A stretch of 11,492 bases of DNA, taken from the NCBI GenBank assembly GCA_021784375.1, contig JAJXSV010000056.1, positions 1-11,492 of the forward strand. The letters run 5' to 3'. Source of the DNA: Actinomycetes bacterium (lineage in GTDB: Bacteria; Actinomycetota; Actinomycetes; S36-B12; UBA5976). Positions 1 to 6,413 of the stretch are shown here, piece after piece. How positions within the stretch are numbered: the first letter of the stretch is position 1; every line of letters begins with the position of its first letter. Both the position numbers and the translations under genes were made by a program. The notes under the pieces are model-generated. The model had not been told where the DNA came from, ran no database searches, and worked only from the letters and a program-made list of their open reading frames with translations.

Positions 1-1
1 C

Positions 2-442
2 ATCGTGCGCGTGCTCGCCGGCGAGCTCGACGGCCACAAGGGGCCGGGCATCTCGCACACGCCGCTCGTCATCACGCACGTCACCCTCGCTCCCGGCGCC
101 TCCATCGACATCCCCTGGCGCGAGGACTTCAACGCCCTCGCCTACGTCCTCGCCGGGCGTGGCACGGTGGGGCCGGAAGGGCATCCCGTGCGCACCGGAC
201 AGAACGTGGTGCTCGTCAATGGCAACGTGCTGCGCTTGACTGCCGGGCCATCGCAGGATGCACAGCACCCCAACCTGGAGATGTTCGTCATCGGCGGCGT
301 GCCGCTGCGCGAACCGGTGATCCAGTACGGGCCCTTCGTGATGAGCACGCGCGAGGAGATCATCCAGGCCTTCGACGATTACCAGGCCGGCGCCTTCGGG
401 CACATCCCGGTAAACGCCATCCAGCCCCACCGCGCGCGCTAG
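2..442 (+). CDS. Pirin family protein, C-terminal part (5' end outside window)
   Basis: The frame is open from the left edge, so this is a 3' fragment of a larger gene; the GTG at 5 is not a credible start. The roughly 146 residues match the C-terminal half of pirins: an opening like VRVLAGELDGHKGP, a cupin-type beta-barrel with the LAGRGTVG turn, the GGVPLREPVIQYGPFVM segment that typically closes the second barrel, and a terminal EEIIQAFDDYQAGAFGHI helix. Pirins are bicupin proteins with iron in the N-terminal barrel. Some are quercetin dioxygenases or redox-sensing partners, but the role of most bacterial members is unknown. The metal-binding N-terminal half lies off the window, so activity cannot be judged. 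A second pirin gene follows 89 bp downstream on the same strand, separated by a 43-bp palindromic repeat. Family assignment is firm; function is open. Confidence 0.9.
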   Translation: MVRVLAGELDGHKGPGISHTPLVITHVTLAPGASIDIPWREDFNALAYVLAGRGTVGPEGHPVRTGQNVVLVNGNVLRLTAGPSQDAQHPNLEMFVIGGVPLREPVIQYGPFVMSTREEIIQAFDDYQAGAFGHIPVNAIQPHRAR

Positions 443-450
443 CTTCGAAC

Positions 451-499
451 ACGGTTGTTCACGAATGGCCCGGATTCCGGGTTGAAAGTGAACAACCGT
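451..499 (+). repeat. 43-bp palindromic repeat, copy 1 (with extended arms)
   Basis: The 43-bp unit runs 454-496 and starts 11 bases after the pirin stop. Its arms GTTGTTCAC and GTGAACAAC are perfect complements and the pairing continues outwards through ACG/CGT, giving 12-bp arms over 451-499. Inside, CCCGG (469-473) and CCGGG (477-481) flank an ATT loop, with six unpaired bases on each side. The whole element is therefore a symmetric nested hairpin. It fills over half of the gap between the two pirin genes and would form part of the second gene's 5' untranslated region if the genes are co-transcribed. Confidence 0.9.
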
Positions 500-516
500 G
501 CCGGGCACCATCGAGC

Positions 517-525
517 AGGAAGGAG
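517..525 (+). promoter_or_regulatory. Ribosome binding site that fixes the start of the second pirin gene
   Basis: AGGAAGGAG is a strong Shine-Dalgarno sequence. It abuts the ATG at 526 with no spacing but lies 6 bases before the in-frame ATG at 532. The normal spacing of 5-9 bases therefore favours 532 as the real start. Confidence 0.75.
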
Positions 526-531
526 ATGGGC

Positions 532-1449
532 ATGCATCTCGTGGATCCCAAGGTCGTGCAGTTGGGTGCTGCGGGCACGCTGTCCGTGCAGCGGTCGATC
601 CCGACGCGCGGTGCGCATCGCATCGGCGCCTGGGTCTTCGTCGACCACTACTCGGTCAACGACGCCGACGCGGCGTCCGCGATGAACGTCGGAACCCATC
701 CGCACAGCGGCCTGCAGACGGCCAGCTGGGTCTTCTCCGGCACCATCGAGCACCGCGACAGCGGCGGTGTGCACGGCTTCATCAAGCCCGGAGAACTCAA
801 TCTCATGACGGCCGGCCGCGGTATCTCGCACTCCGAGTACTCATTGCCGGTCGACAGCGCCCTGCAGGGCGTCCAGTTGTGGATCGCCTTGCCCGAACAC
901 GCGCGCTTCGTCGAACCGACGTTCGCGCACTTCGTGCCGACGCCCGTCATGGGGAGTGGCTTCACGGCGCGCGTATTCCTCGGCTCGGCCTTCGGGTCGA
1001 CCTCACCCGTCGTCACGCACACTCGCTTGCTGGGAGCGCAGATCGACATCGACGCCGGCGCGACGGTCGACGTCGCACTCGACGACGCCTTCGAGCACGG
1101 GCTGCTCGTGGACCGCGGCACGGTCTCGGTGGACGTCGGCGACTCGACCTTGCGTGCGGGGGAGGGACAGTTGCTCGTCATCCCGGTCGGAGCAGCCCTG
1201 GCCAAGGTGCAGACCGCGGACGGGGCCCGTCTCGTGCTGCTCGGTGGGGCGCCGTTCACGGAGCCGATCGTCATGTGGTGGAACCTCATCGGCAGGACCC
1301 ATGACGAGATCATCGCGTGGCGGCAGCAATGGCTCGACGAGTTGGCGGGGACGGCGTCGACGCGCATGTTCGGCATCCCCGTCGACGACACCGGTGTCGC
1401 CGAGCCCGTGCCGGAGGCGCCGGCGCTCACGCTCAAGCCCCGCATCTGA
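532..1449 (+). CDS. Pirin family protein (complete)
   Basis: This encodes a 305-residue bicupin of the pirin family, close to the usual length of about 290-320. The N-terminal barrel keeps the four expected metal ligands: HPH (His56, His58) in the stretch GTHPHSGLQT, then His100 and Glu102 in TAGRGISHSE, the hallmark pirin motif. The C-terminal barrel ends with the typical GGAPFTEPIVMWWNLIG segment and a closing helix (DEIIAWRQQW). The intact ligand set suggests a working Fe-type site, possibly quercetinase-like or redox-linked; pirin substrates cannot be predicted from sequence. Start 532 is chosen over 526 because of the ribosome binding site at 517-525. It follows another pirin gene on the same strand and may share its transcript. 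The two proteins differ clearly in their C-terminal halves, so this is not a recent duplication. Confidence 0.93.
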   Translation: MHLVDPKVVQLGAAGTLSVQRSIPTRGAHRIGAWVFVDHYSVNDADAASAMNVGTHPHSGLQTASWVFSGTIEHRDSGGVHGFIKPGELNLMTAGRGISHSEYSLPVDSALQGVQLWIALPEHARFVEPTFAHFVPTPVMGSGFTARVFLGSAFGSTSPVVTHTRLLGAQIDIDAGATVDVALDDAFEHGLLVDRGTVSVDVGDSTLRAGEGQLLVIPVGAALAKVQTADGARLVLLGGAPFTEPIVMWWNLIGRTHDEIIAWRQQWLDELAGTASTRMFGIPVDDTGVAEPVPEAPALTLKPRI

Positions 1450-1473
1450 ACTGTCCGACGCCCCTCGCCGCCC

Positions 1474-1518
1474 GGTTGTTCACAAACCGCCCGCATTCCG
1501 GTCGAAATCTGCACAACC
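1474..1518 (+). repeat. 43-bp palindromic repeat, copy 2
   Basis: The 43-bp unit runs 1475-1517 and one extra G/C pair extends the arms to 1474-1518. The left arm is GTTGTTCACA and the right arm TGCACAAC, with one mismatch in the outer stem. The core is CCCGCATTCCGG. It begins 25 bases after the pirin stop codon. It differs from copy 3 at only two of 43 positions, so the two copies share a recent origin or are being homogenised. Confidence 0.9.
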
Positions 1519-1531
1519 AAGGACTCGGCAC

Positions 1532-1582
1532 CCGCGTTGTTCACAAATCGCCCGCATTCCGGTCGAAATCTGAACAACGCGG
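1532..1582 (+). repeat. 43-bp palindromic repeat, copy 3 (with extended arms)
   Basis: The 43-bp unit runs 1536-1578, in the same orientation as copy 2 and separated from it by 13 bases when extended arms are counted. The outer arms are perfect 12-bp complements, CCGCGTTGTTCA (1532-1543) and TGAACAACGCGG (1571-1582). The outermost four bases on each side (CCGC/GCGG) differ from those around copy 1 yet still pair. It lies 86 bases upstream of the AbiEi/DUF559 gene. Confidence 0.9.
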
Positions 1583-1668
1583 TTCCGCACAGGTCCGCAG
1601 GCGCCGGAATTCTCCCGCGCTGCCGGATGCCGGCTCCGCCGCGTCCGCCGCTCGCCCAGCATCCCGGC

Positions 1669-2577
1669 ATGAAGAGCATCAACAACGACCTCGCCCGTCT
1701 CATCGAATGCCAGCATGGGCTGGTCAACATCCGACAGCTCGCGCAGGCCGGTCTCCGCGGCGATCAGGTGTCCAGGCGTGTGAACGCCGGCCATTGGGCG
1801 CGAGTGACGAGCGCAGTGGTGCGCGTATCGCTGCAGCCCGTTGATCGTCTGAGCGAGCTCTGGACCGCTGCGCTGCATTACGACGGAGCGCAACTCGCAG
1901 GCTCATCGGCACTCGAGGTACTCGGTCTACCGGCCCCCAAGGACAGCATCATCCATCTCGTCGGCACGCGAACCGGACGGGTGTCGCCACTGCCGCGCTG
2001 CATCATGCACACCCAGGTCCGCGCCGATGAGTCGCAGACGATGCCGGACCGCGCGGCCGTACTACCGGCCACGATGCAGGCCCTGAAGTGGGCTCGCACG
2101 GACGCACAGGCCGCGTTCCAGGCAATCTGGTCCATCCAACATCGGTTGATTGACCTCGAGGAACTGCAGATGCGCATCCACGCCCTGCCAGCTGGGCCGG
2201 GTACAGCGGCGGCCCGCCGTCGTGTCGCCTTGATCCTGCCCGGCACACACTCCATGCGCGAGTTGGAGTTCGCGAACGGATGCCGAGCGCGAGGTCTGCC
2301 GGAGCCGGTCCGCCAACGAGTTCGGCAGGACTCGGAGGGACGGCCGCGGTACACCGACGCCGAATTCAAGGTCGCTGGCCGGACCCTCATCGTCGAAGTC
2401 GATGGCATGCAGCACCTTGACGCCGTCGTCCGCATCGATGATGAATGGCGCGAGAACGAGTTCACCCTTCAAGGCGTACCGATGCTGCACATCTCCTCGC
2501 TTGCCCTGCGCGTCGACCCGGAGCGTGTCTATGCGCAGCTCCGACGCGCACTGCAGGCTATGCGTCGAGCAGCATGA
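1669..2577 (+). CDS. AbiEi-type winged-helix + DUF559/Vsr-like endonuclease domain protein
   Basis: The product has 302 residues. Residues about 10-55 (QHGLVNIRQLAQAGL, then QVSRRVNAGHWARV) form the small winged-helix domain of AbiEi-type antitoxins. Residues about 195-298 look like a DUF559 nuclease of the Vsr/PD-(D/E)xK kind, with candidate acidic residues Asp230 (YTDAEF), Glu243 and Asp245 (EVDG) and nearby His249. This two-domain layout is common, often in many copies, in actinobacterial genomes. Its role is unproven; no AbiEii-like toxin gene is adjacent, so a classical type IV toxin-antitoxin pair is unlikely. The start at 1669 gives the usual N-terminus (MKSINNDLARLIECQHG), though no good ribosome binding site or -10 box precedes it. 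The frame stays open upstream through repeat copy 3, and an ATG at 1627 is a less likely alternative. Two 43-bp palindromes precede and two follow the gene. Confidence 0.85.
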   Translation: MKSINNDLARLIECQHGLVNIRQLAQAGLRGDQVSRRVNAGHWARVTSAVVRVSLQPVDRLSELWTAALHYDGAQLAGSSALEVLGLPAPKDSIIHLVGTRTGRVSPLPRCIMHTQVRADESQTMPDRAAVLPATMQALKWARTDAQAAFQAIWSIQHRLIDLEELQMRIHALPAGPGTAAARRRVALILPGTHSMRELEFANGCRARGLPEPVRQRVRQDSEGRPRYTDAEFKVAGRTLIVEVDGMQHLDAVVRIDDEWRENEFTLQGVPMLHISSLALRVDPERVYAQLRRALQAMRRAA

Positions 2578-2581
2578 CCCC

Positions 2582-2624
2582 GTTGTTCACGAACGGCCCG
2601 CATTCCGGTCGATACGTGAACAAC
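2582..2624 (+). repeat. 43-bp palindromic repeat, copy 4
   Basis: This copy starts 5 bases after the nuclease stop codon. Its arms GTTGTTCACG (2582-2591) and CGTGAACAAC (2615-2624) are perfect 10-bp complements, and the core is CCCGCATTCCGG. With copy 1 it forms a sub-class reading CACG...GTG at the inner arm ends, whereas copies 2, 3 and 5 read CACA...CTG. Confidence 0.9.
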
Positions 2625-2641
2625 CAGCCAGAGCACGCCAG

Positions 2642-2686
2642 GGCTGTGCAGGATCGGACCGGATTGCGGGCGGTTTGTGAACAACC
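2642..2686 (-). repeat. 43-bp palindromic repeat, copy 5 (inverted)
   Basis: Read on the minus strand, the 43-bp unit is 2685-2643. It begins GTTGTTCACA, has core CCCGCAATCCGG and ends TGCACAGC. It is the most diverged copy, with two mismatches in the outer stem, and it faces copy 4 in opposite orientation across 18 bases. Together copies 4 and 5 make a larger inverted pair just after the nuclease gene. Confidence 0.87.
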
Positions 2687-2698
2687 GCGAGATGGGCT

Positions 2699-2730
2699 GC
2701 GCCACTGCGCCACCGCGCCACCGCGCCACC
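2699..2730. repeat. 8-bp tandem repeat, four units (GCGCCACY)
   Basis: There are four head-to-tail units: GCGCCACT, then GCGCCACC three times. A degenerate C-rich tail (CCACC, GCCAC words) continues to about 2755. The array lies between repeat copy 5 and the 3' end of the DinB-family gene. It has no coding or start signals, and such arrays can change copy number by slippage. Confidence 0.8.
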
Positions 2731-2755
2731 CCCCCACAGCCACCCCGCCACAGCG

Positions 2756-3241
2756 CTATTTCGCGACTTCGGCGTAGTAGCACCAGAGATCGATGTCATC
2801 GAGCTTGAGTGCGGCGAAGCCCTTGAGCTCCAGCGCGGCGACCACCTGCGCGCGGTGCTCCGTCGCGTGGTGCGCGGCCTGGGCCAGGATCATGGAACGC
2901 GGATACGTGTAGTCCCCGTCGCCGAGGTCCTGCGTCAGCATCGCATCCTCGAGTGCCGCCTGCGCGGTCAACTGCGCGTCGATCTCCGCCAGGCCGCGAG
3001 CGAGCGCACGCACATCCTGCATCCCGACTGGCATGACCAAGGCCTCCCACGGACCGAGTTTCAGGCAGTAGCGGTACCAGTGCCCGGACTCCACGAGGTG
3101 GCCGAGGATGCGTCCGACCGTCCACTCAGGATCGACGACGTACGCCGTCAGCGCCGCATCCGGTAGCACCGCCACGGACGCGTACAACTTCCCATTGGCC
3201 CACGCCATGTGCCGCAGGCTCATGTGCATCGTGCTCGTCAT
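2756..3241 (-). CDS. DinB family protein
   Basis: The product has 161 residues, normal for a single-domain DinB/YfiT-type four-helix bundle. The expected metal-binding histidines are visible: His48 in ILGHLVESGHWY, then His125 and His129 in AHHATEHRAQVV. The ending DLWCYYAEV resembles the DxW-Y tail common in the family. DinB-like proteins are cytoplasmic and metal-dependent; characterised relatives are thiol transferases acting with bacillithiol or mycothiol, or damage-induced proteins of unknown role. The ATG at 3241 is chosen because it puts MSLRHMAWANGKLY at the usual N-terminal helix. The frame stays open to 3349, but that extension is not family-like and crosses a hairpin. No clear ribosome binding site precedes 3241. 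It lies downstream of ilvD on the same strand, but a gap of 171 bp with a hairpin suggests separate transcription. Confidence 0.85.
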   Translation of the reverse strand: MTSTMHMSLRHMAWANGKLYASVAVLPDAALTAYVVDPEWTVGRILGHLVESGHWYRYCLKLGPWEALVMPVGMQDVRALARGLAEIDAQLTAQAALEDAMLTQDLGDGDYTYPRSMILAQAAHHATEHRAQVVAALELKGFAALKLDDIDLWCYYAEVAK

Positions 3242-3288
3242 ACCGGTATCCCAGTGCACAGCAGGCGCACCGGCAATGGTGTGACCAC

Positions 3289-3316
3289 ACACGAACGCGC
3301 AGACCTGCGTTCGTGT
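3289..3316. terminator. Perfect 10-bp inverted repeat between ilvD and the DinB gene
   Basis: ACACGAACGC (3289-3298) and GCGTTCGTGT (3307-3316) pair perfectly around an 8-base loop. The hairpin lies about 100 bases beyond the ilvD stop and about 50 bases before the DinB-family start, both on the minus strand. No T-tract follows, so if it ends ilvD transcripts it is not a standard intrinsic terminator; an operator for the DinB gene is the alternative. An overlapping small palindrome, GTGTG-AC-CACAC (3279-3290), shares bases with it. Confidence 0.45.
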
Positions 3317-3412
3317 CGACGCTTCGCCAGCGCCACGAAGGCGCGGCATCGCCGAGATGCGCGCGTGGGACCCACCACGGAGCCCGTCCGCACATGGACG
3401 GCCGCGGAGCGG

Positions 3413-5260
3413 TTACGGGAGCTTGGAGACGTCGCGAACGGCGCCCGTGTCGGCGCTCGTCACCATGGCCGCGTACACCTTGAGGGCGGTCGACACCTCG
3501 CGCTCGCGGCCGACCGGCTTCCACGCATCCGCGCCCCGCGCCTCCATGGCCGCGCGACGACGCTCCAGTTCCGCGTCGGTCACGTCGAGTCGGATGGACC
3601 GCGCCGGGATGTCGATGACGATGATGTCGTCCTCCTCGATGAGCGCGATGGCACCACCCGAGGCCGCCTCAGGCGACACGTGACCGATGGACAGCCCCGA
3701 GGTGCCCCCGGAGAAGCGCCCGTCGGTGATGAGCGCACATGCCTTCCCGAGACCCTTGGCCTTGATGTACGAGGTCGGGTACAGCATCTCCTGCATGCCC
3801 GGCCCGCCGCGCGGACCCTCATAGCGGATGACCACGGCGTCGCCCGCCTTCACGCGGTTGTTCAGGATGGCCTCGACGGCCTCCTCCTGGCTCTTGAACA
3901 CGCGTGCGGGACCGGAGAACCGGTGCAGGTCCTTGTCGACGCCCGCCGTCTTCACGATGCACCCATCCTGTGCGATGTTGCCGTACAGCACCGCCAGCCC
4001 ACCGTCCTGGGAGAAGGCGTGCTCCTGATCGCGGATGACGCCCGTCGCGCGATCGTCATCGAGGCTGTCGTAACGCCGCTCCTGCGAGAACGCAACCTGG
4101 GTCGGGATGCCACCAGGTGCTGCACGGAAGAAGGTGCGAACGGACTCATCATCGGTGCTGACGATGTCCCACTGCTCGAGCGCCTCGCCCATGGAGGGCG
4201 CGTGCACCACAGGTAGGTCGGTGTGCAGCTTCCCGGCGCGCGCGAGTTCGCCGAGGATGCCCATGACGCCGCCTGCGCGGTGCACGTCCTCCATGTGCAC
4301 CAACTGCGTCGAGGGAGCCACCTTGGAGAGGTGTGGCACGTTCCGGGAAAGGCGGTCGATGTCCTTCATGGTGAAGTCGACGCCGGCCTCCTGTGCAGCA
4401 GCCAGCAGGTGCAGCACGGTGTTGGTCGAGCCACCCATGGCGATGTCGAGCGACATCGCGTTCTCGAACGCAGCGAAGGTGGCCACTGAGCGCGGCAGCA
4501 CCGAGGTGTCGCCGTTGTCGTAGTAGCGACGGGCGTTCTCGACGATGAGTCGGCCAGCGCGCAGGAACAACTGCTTGCGATCGGCGTGCGTTGCCAGCGT
4601 GGAACCGTTCCCGGGCAACGACAATCCGAGCGCTTCGGTGAGGCAGTTCATCGAGTTCGCAGTGAACATGCCCGAGCAGGAACCGCAGGTGGGGCAGGCG
4701 GTGCGCTCCATGGCGAGCACCTGCTCGTCGCTGTTCCTGTCGTCGGCGGCCTCCACCATGGCGTCGACGAGGTCGACCATGCGCGTGGTGTCGCCCCACT
4801 GCACCTTGCCGGCCTCCATGGGCCCACCACTCACGAAGACCGCGGGGATGTTGAGCCGTAACGCAGCCATGAGCATGCCGGGTGTGATCTTGTCGCAGTT
4901 GGAGATGCACACCATGGCGTCTGCGGTGTGCGCGTTCACCATGTACTCCACGGAGTCGGCGATGAGGTCGCGACTCGGCAGCGAGTAGAGCATGCCGCCA
5001 TGACCCATGGCGATGCCGTCATCGACGGCGATGGTGTTGAACTCCTTGGCGATGCCGCCCGCGGCCTCGATCTCGCGCGCGACCATCTGCCCGAGGTCCT
5101 TGAGGTGGACATGCCCGGGCACGAACTGCGTGAACGAGTTGACGACGGCGATGATGGGCTTGCCGAAGTCACCCTCCTTGACACCGGTGGCGCGCCACAA
5201 CGCGCGCGCGCCTGCCATGTTGCGGCCGTGGGTGGACGTCCAGGAGCGGTATGCCGGCAT
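3413..5260 (-). CDS. ilvD: Dihydroxy-acid dehydratase
   Basis: IlvD converts 2,3-dihydroxy-isovalerate and 2,3-dihydroxy-3-methylvalerate to the 2-oxo acids that precede valine, leucine and isoleucine. The 615-residue product matches the long, E. coli-like form (about 616). Visible marks are [20 protein letters not shown] near residue 34, the iron-sulfur cysteines Cys122 ([12 protein letters not shown]) and Cys195 ([14 protein letters not shown]), the metal-binding Asp123-Lys124 pair, and the C-terminal [19 protein letters not shown] signature. The ATG at 5260 has GAGG (5266-5269 on the complementary strand) five bases upstream. No other branched-chain synthesis gene is adjacent, so ilvD stands alone here. 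It diverges from the DUF3048 lipoprotein gene across 48 bp, and a shared symmetric -10 box may serve both. No frameshift or missing key residue was seen. Confidence 0.98.
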   Translation of the reverse strand: MPAYRSWTSTHGRNMAGARALWRATGVKEGDFGKPIIAVVNSFTQFVPGHVHLKDLGQMVAREIEAAGGIAKEFNTIAVDDGIAMGHGGMLYSLPSRDLIADSVEYMVNAHTADAMVCISNCDKITPGMLMAALRLNIPAVFVSGGPMEAGKVQWGDTTRMVDLVDAMVEAADDRNSDEQVLAMERTACPTCGSCSGMFTANSMNCLTEALGLSLPGNGSTLATHADRKQLFLRAGRLIVENARRYYDNGDTSVLPRSVATFAAFENAMSLDIAMGGSTNTVLHLLAAAQEAGVDFTMKDIDRLSRNVPHLSKVAPSTQLVHMEDVHRAGGVMGILGELARAGKLHTDLPVVHAPSMGEALEQWDIVSTDDESVRTFFRAAPGGIPTQVAFSQERRYDSLDDDRATGVIRDQEHAFSQDGGLAVLYGNIAQDGCIVKTAGVDKDLHRFSGPARVFKSQEEAVEAILNNRVKAGDAVVIRYEGPRGGPGMQEMLYPTSYIKAKGLGKACALITDGRFSGGTSGLSIGHVSPEAASGGAIALIEEDDIIVIDIPARSIRLDVTDAELERRRAAMEARGADAWKPVGREREVSTALKVYAAMVTSADTGAVRDVSKLP

Positions 5261-5296
5261 CGGAACCTCGCGTATTCGCTGCTAATCGGGCATGAA

Positions 5297-5303
5297 TACC
5301 CTA
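5297..5303. promoter_or_regulatory. Candidate bidirectional -10 element between ilvD and the lipoprotein gene
   Basis: TACCCTA reads as TANNNT on the plus strand (TACCCT, 5297-5302) and on the minus strand (TAGGGT, 5303-5298). The plus -10 ends 6 bases before the ATG at 5309, the spacing expected for a leaderless mRNA. On the minus strand a start near 5291 would give ilvD a leader of about 30 nt that includes its GAGG ribosome binding site. No strong -35 box is visible on either side. Confidence 0.5.
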
Positions 5304-5308
5304 CGACC

Positions 5309-6397
5309 ATGAGATCCCTGCGGTTCCCGGCCTCGGCACTGCTGGCCGCCCTCGTGCTCACCGGCTGCGGCGCGACGAGCACACCGGTCAGGACCGCGAC
5401 ACAACCGTCGCAATCCGTGACCCCGTCGGCGACACCCACACCCACCTGCGCACACTTCTCTCCGCTGACGGGAACCTGCAGCAACGCCAACGCACCCGTG
5501 CTCATCGTGAAGATCGATGACCTGGGCGAGGCCCGGCCGCAGTTCCACCTCAACCAGGCCGACATGGTGCTCGTGGAGCCGGTCGAGGGCGGCCTCACCC
5601 GCCTGTTCGCGGTGTACAACAGCACCTTCCCAGACACGGTCGGTCCCATCCGCAGCGCCCGCATCACCGACACCGATCTGGCACCGGCCTTCGGTGACCC
5701 GCTGTTCGCCTACTCGGGTTCGCAGGGCAAGCTGGTGCCGTACCTGCGCGCCACCCGCATGCAGATGGTCGGCGCACCGCAGGGTGGCTTGGGCTACCGT
5801 CGACTCACCGATCGCCCAGCCCCGCACAATTACGTCGCAGATGTGGCGACGCTCCTCAGCCGCGTGAGCGACTCCTCCACGGCGCGCCTGGCCTCTGCGT
5901 CCTACTGGGCCGTGGCAGACACGGGTACGGCCAGGCCGGAGTCCAGCACTGCCATCATCTCGGCCACCGTGGCCTGGCCCGCCGCGCAGAAGTCGTTCAC
6001 CTGGGACCAGGTGGCCAAGCGCTGGAACATCAGCGTGTACGGCAACCCGCTGCTCACCGAGATCGACAACGCAGGCGCCACGGAACGTGCACACACGACG
6101 AACCTCGTCATCATGGAATCGATGCTGCAGAACAGCGAGTTCGGCGACAAGTTCGGCGCACGCACGCCCTATCCGCAGACCATCGGCACCGGCAAGGGCA
6201 TGGTGCTCATCGACGGCTCCGCCATCAACGCCACCTGGAAACGCGCGAGCAAGAACGACCTGCCCCATTGGTACGGGCCGGACGGCCGCGAGATCCAACT
6301 GCGACCGGGCAACACCTGGTGGCTCATCGTGACGAGTCTCAGGAACGTGTCACTCGCGGCGAGCACCGGCGCAGCGGAGACGACGACCGCGCGTTGA
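5309..6397 (+). CDS. DUF3048 (YerB-like) lipoprotein
   Basis: The product is 362 residues, exported and probably lipid-anchored. A signal peptide (RSLRFPASALLAALVL) ends in the lipobox LTGC with Cys20, and a Ser/Thr/Pro-rich linker spans about 23-46. The N-terminal DUF3048 domain starts near SPLTGTC and shows APVLIVKIDD, ARPQFHLNQADMVLVEPVEGGLTRLFAVY and the signature VGPIRSAR (111-118), then FAYSGSQ. The C-terminal DUF3048 domain is recognisable from FTWDQVAKRW to LRPGNTWWLIV. Bacillus YerB is the namesake; its biochemical role is unknown. Cys47 and Cys57 could form a disulfide. The ATG at 5309 is chosen because it opens the signal peptide directly. No ribosome binding site is present, but a TACCCT box 6 bases upstream fits leaderless expression. 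It is convergent with the patatin-like gene (16 bp apart). Confidence 0.93.
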   Translation: MRSLRFPASALLAALVLTGCGATSTPVRTATQPSQSVTPSATPTPTCAHFSPLTGTCSNANAPVLIVKIDDLGEARPQFHLNQADMVLVEPVEGGLTRLFAVYNSTFPDTVGPIRSARITDTDLAPAFGDPLFAYSGSQGKLVPYLRATRMQMVGAPQGGLGYRRLTDRPAPHNYVADVATLLSRVSDSSTARLASASYWAVADTGTARPESSTAIISATVAWPAAQKSFTWDQVAKRWNISVYGNPLLTEIDNAGATERAHTTNLVIMESMLQNSEFGDKFGARTPYPQTIGTGKGMVLIDGSAINATWKRASKNDLPHWYGPDGREIQLRPGNTWWLIVTSLRNVSLAASTGAAETTTAR

Positions 6398-6413
6398 CGG
6401 AGCTTGGTCCCAC

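Noticed and set aside
1537..1668. Possible N-terminal extension of the nuclease protein through repeat copy 3
   Set aside because: The frame is open only because the repeat lacks stops in it. The extension is Pro/Arg-rich, and the AbiEi-type domain starts naturally at 1669.
648..1730. 360-codon minus-strand frame opposite the second pirin gene and through repeats 2 and 3
   Set aside because: The plus strand encodes a complete pirin with its four metal ligands. The minus frame has no known domain and merely stays open across the repeats.
1669..2577. Classical AbiE type IV toxin-antitoxin pair
   Set aside because: The AbiEi-like domain is present but no AbiEii nucleotidyltransferase gene is adjacent. 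The C-terminal domain is a nuclease type instead.
451..2686. CRISPR array
   Set aside because: The repeats are spaced irregularly (from under 20 bp to almost 1 kb), occur in both orientations and have no spacer-sized units or cas genes.
3854..3864. GGTTGTTCAGG resembling the arm of the 43-bp repeat
   Set aside because: It encodes conserved IlvD residues (LNNRV), and neither the core nor the second arm follows, so the match is chance.
3209..4216. Long plus-strand frame opposite ilvD
   Set aside because: IlvD is unambiguous on the minus strand; this is a compositional shadow.
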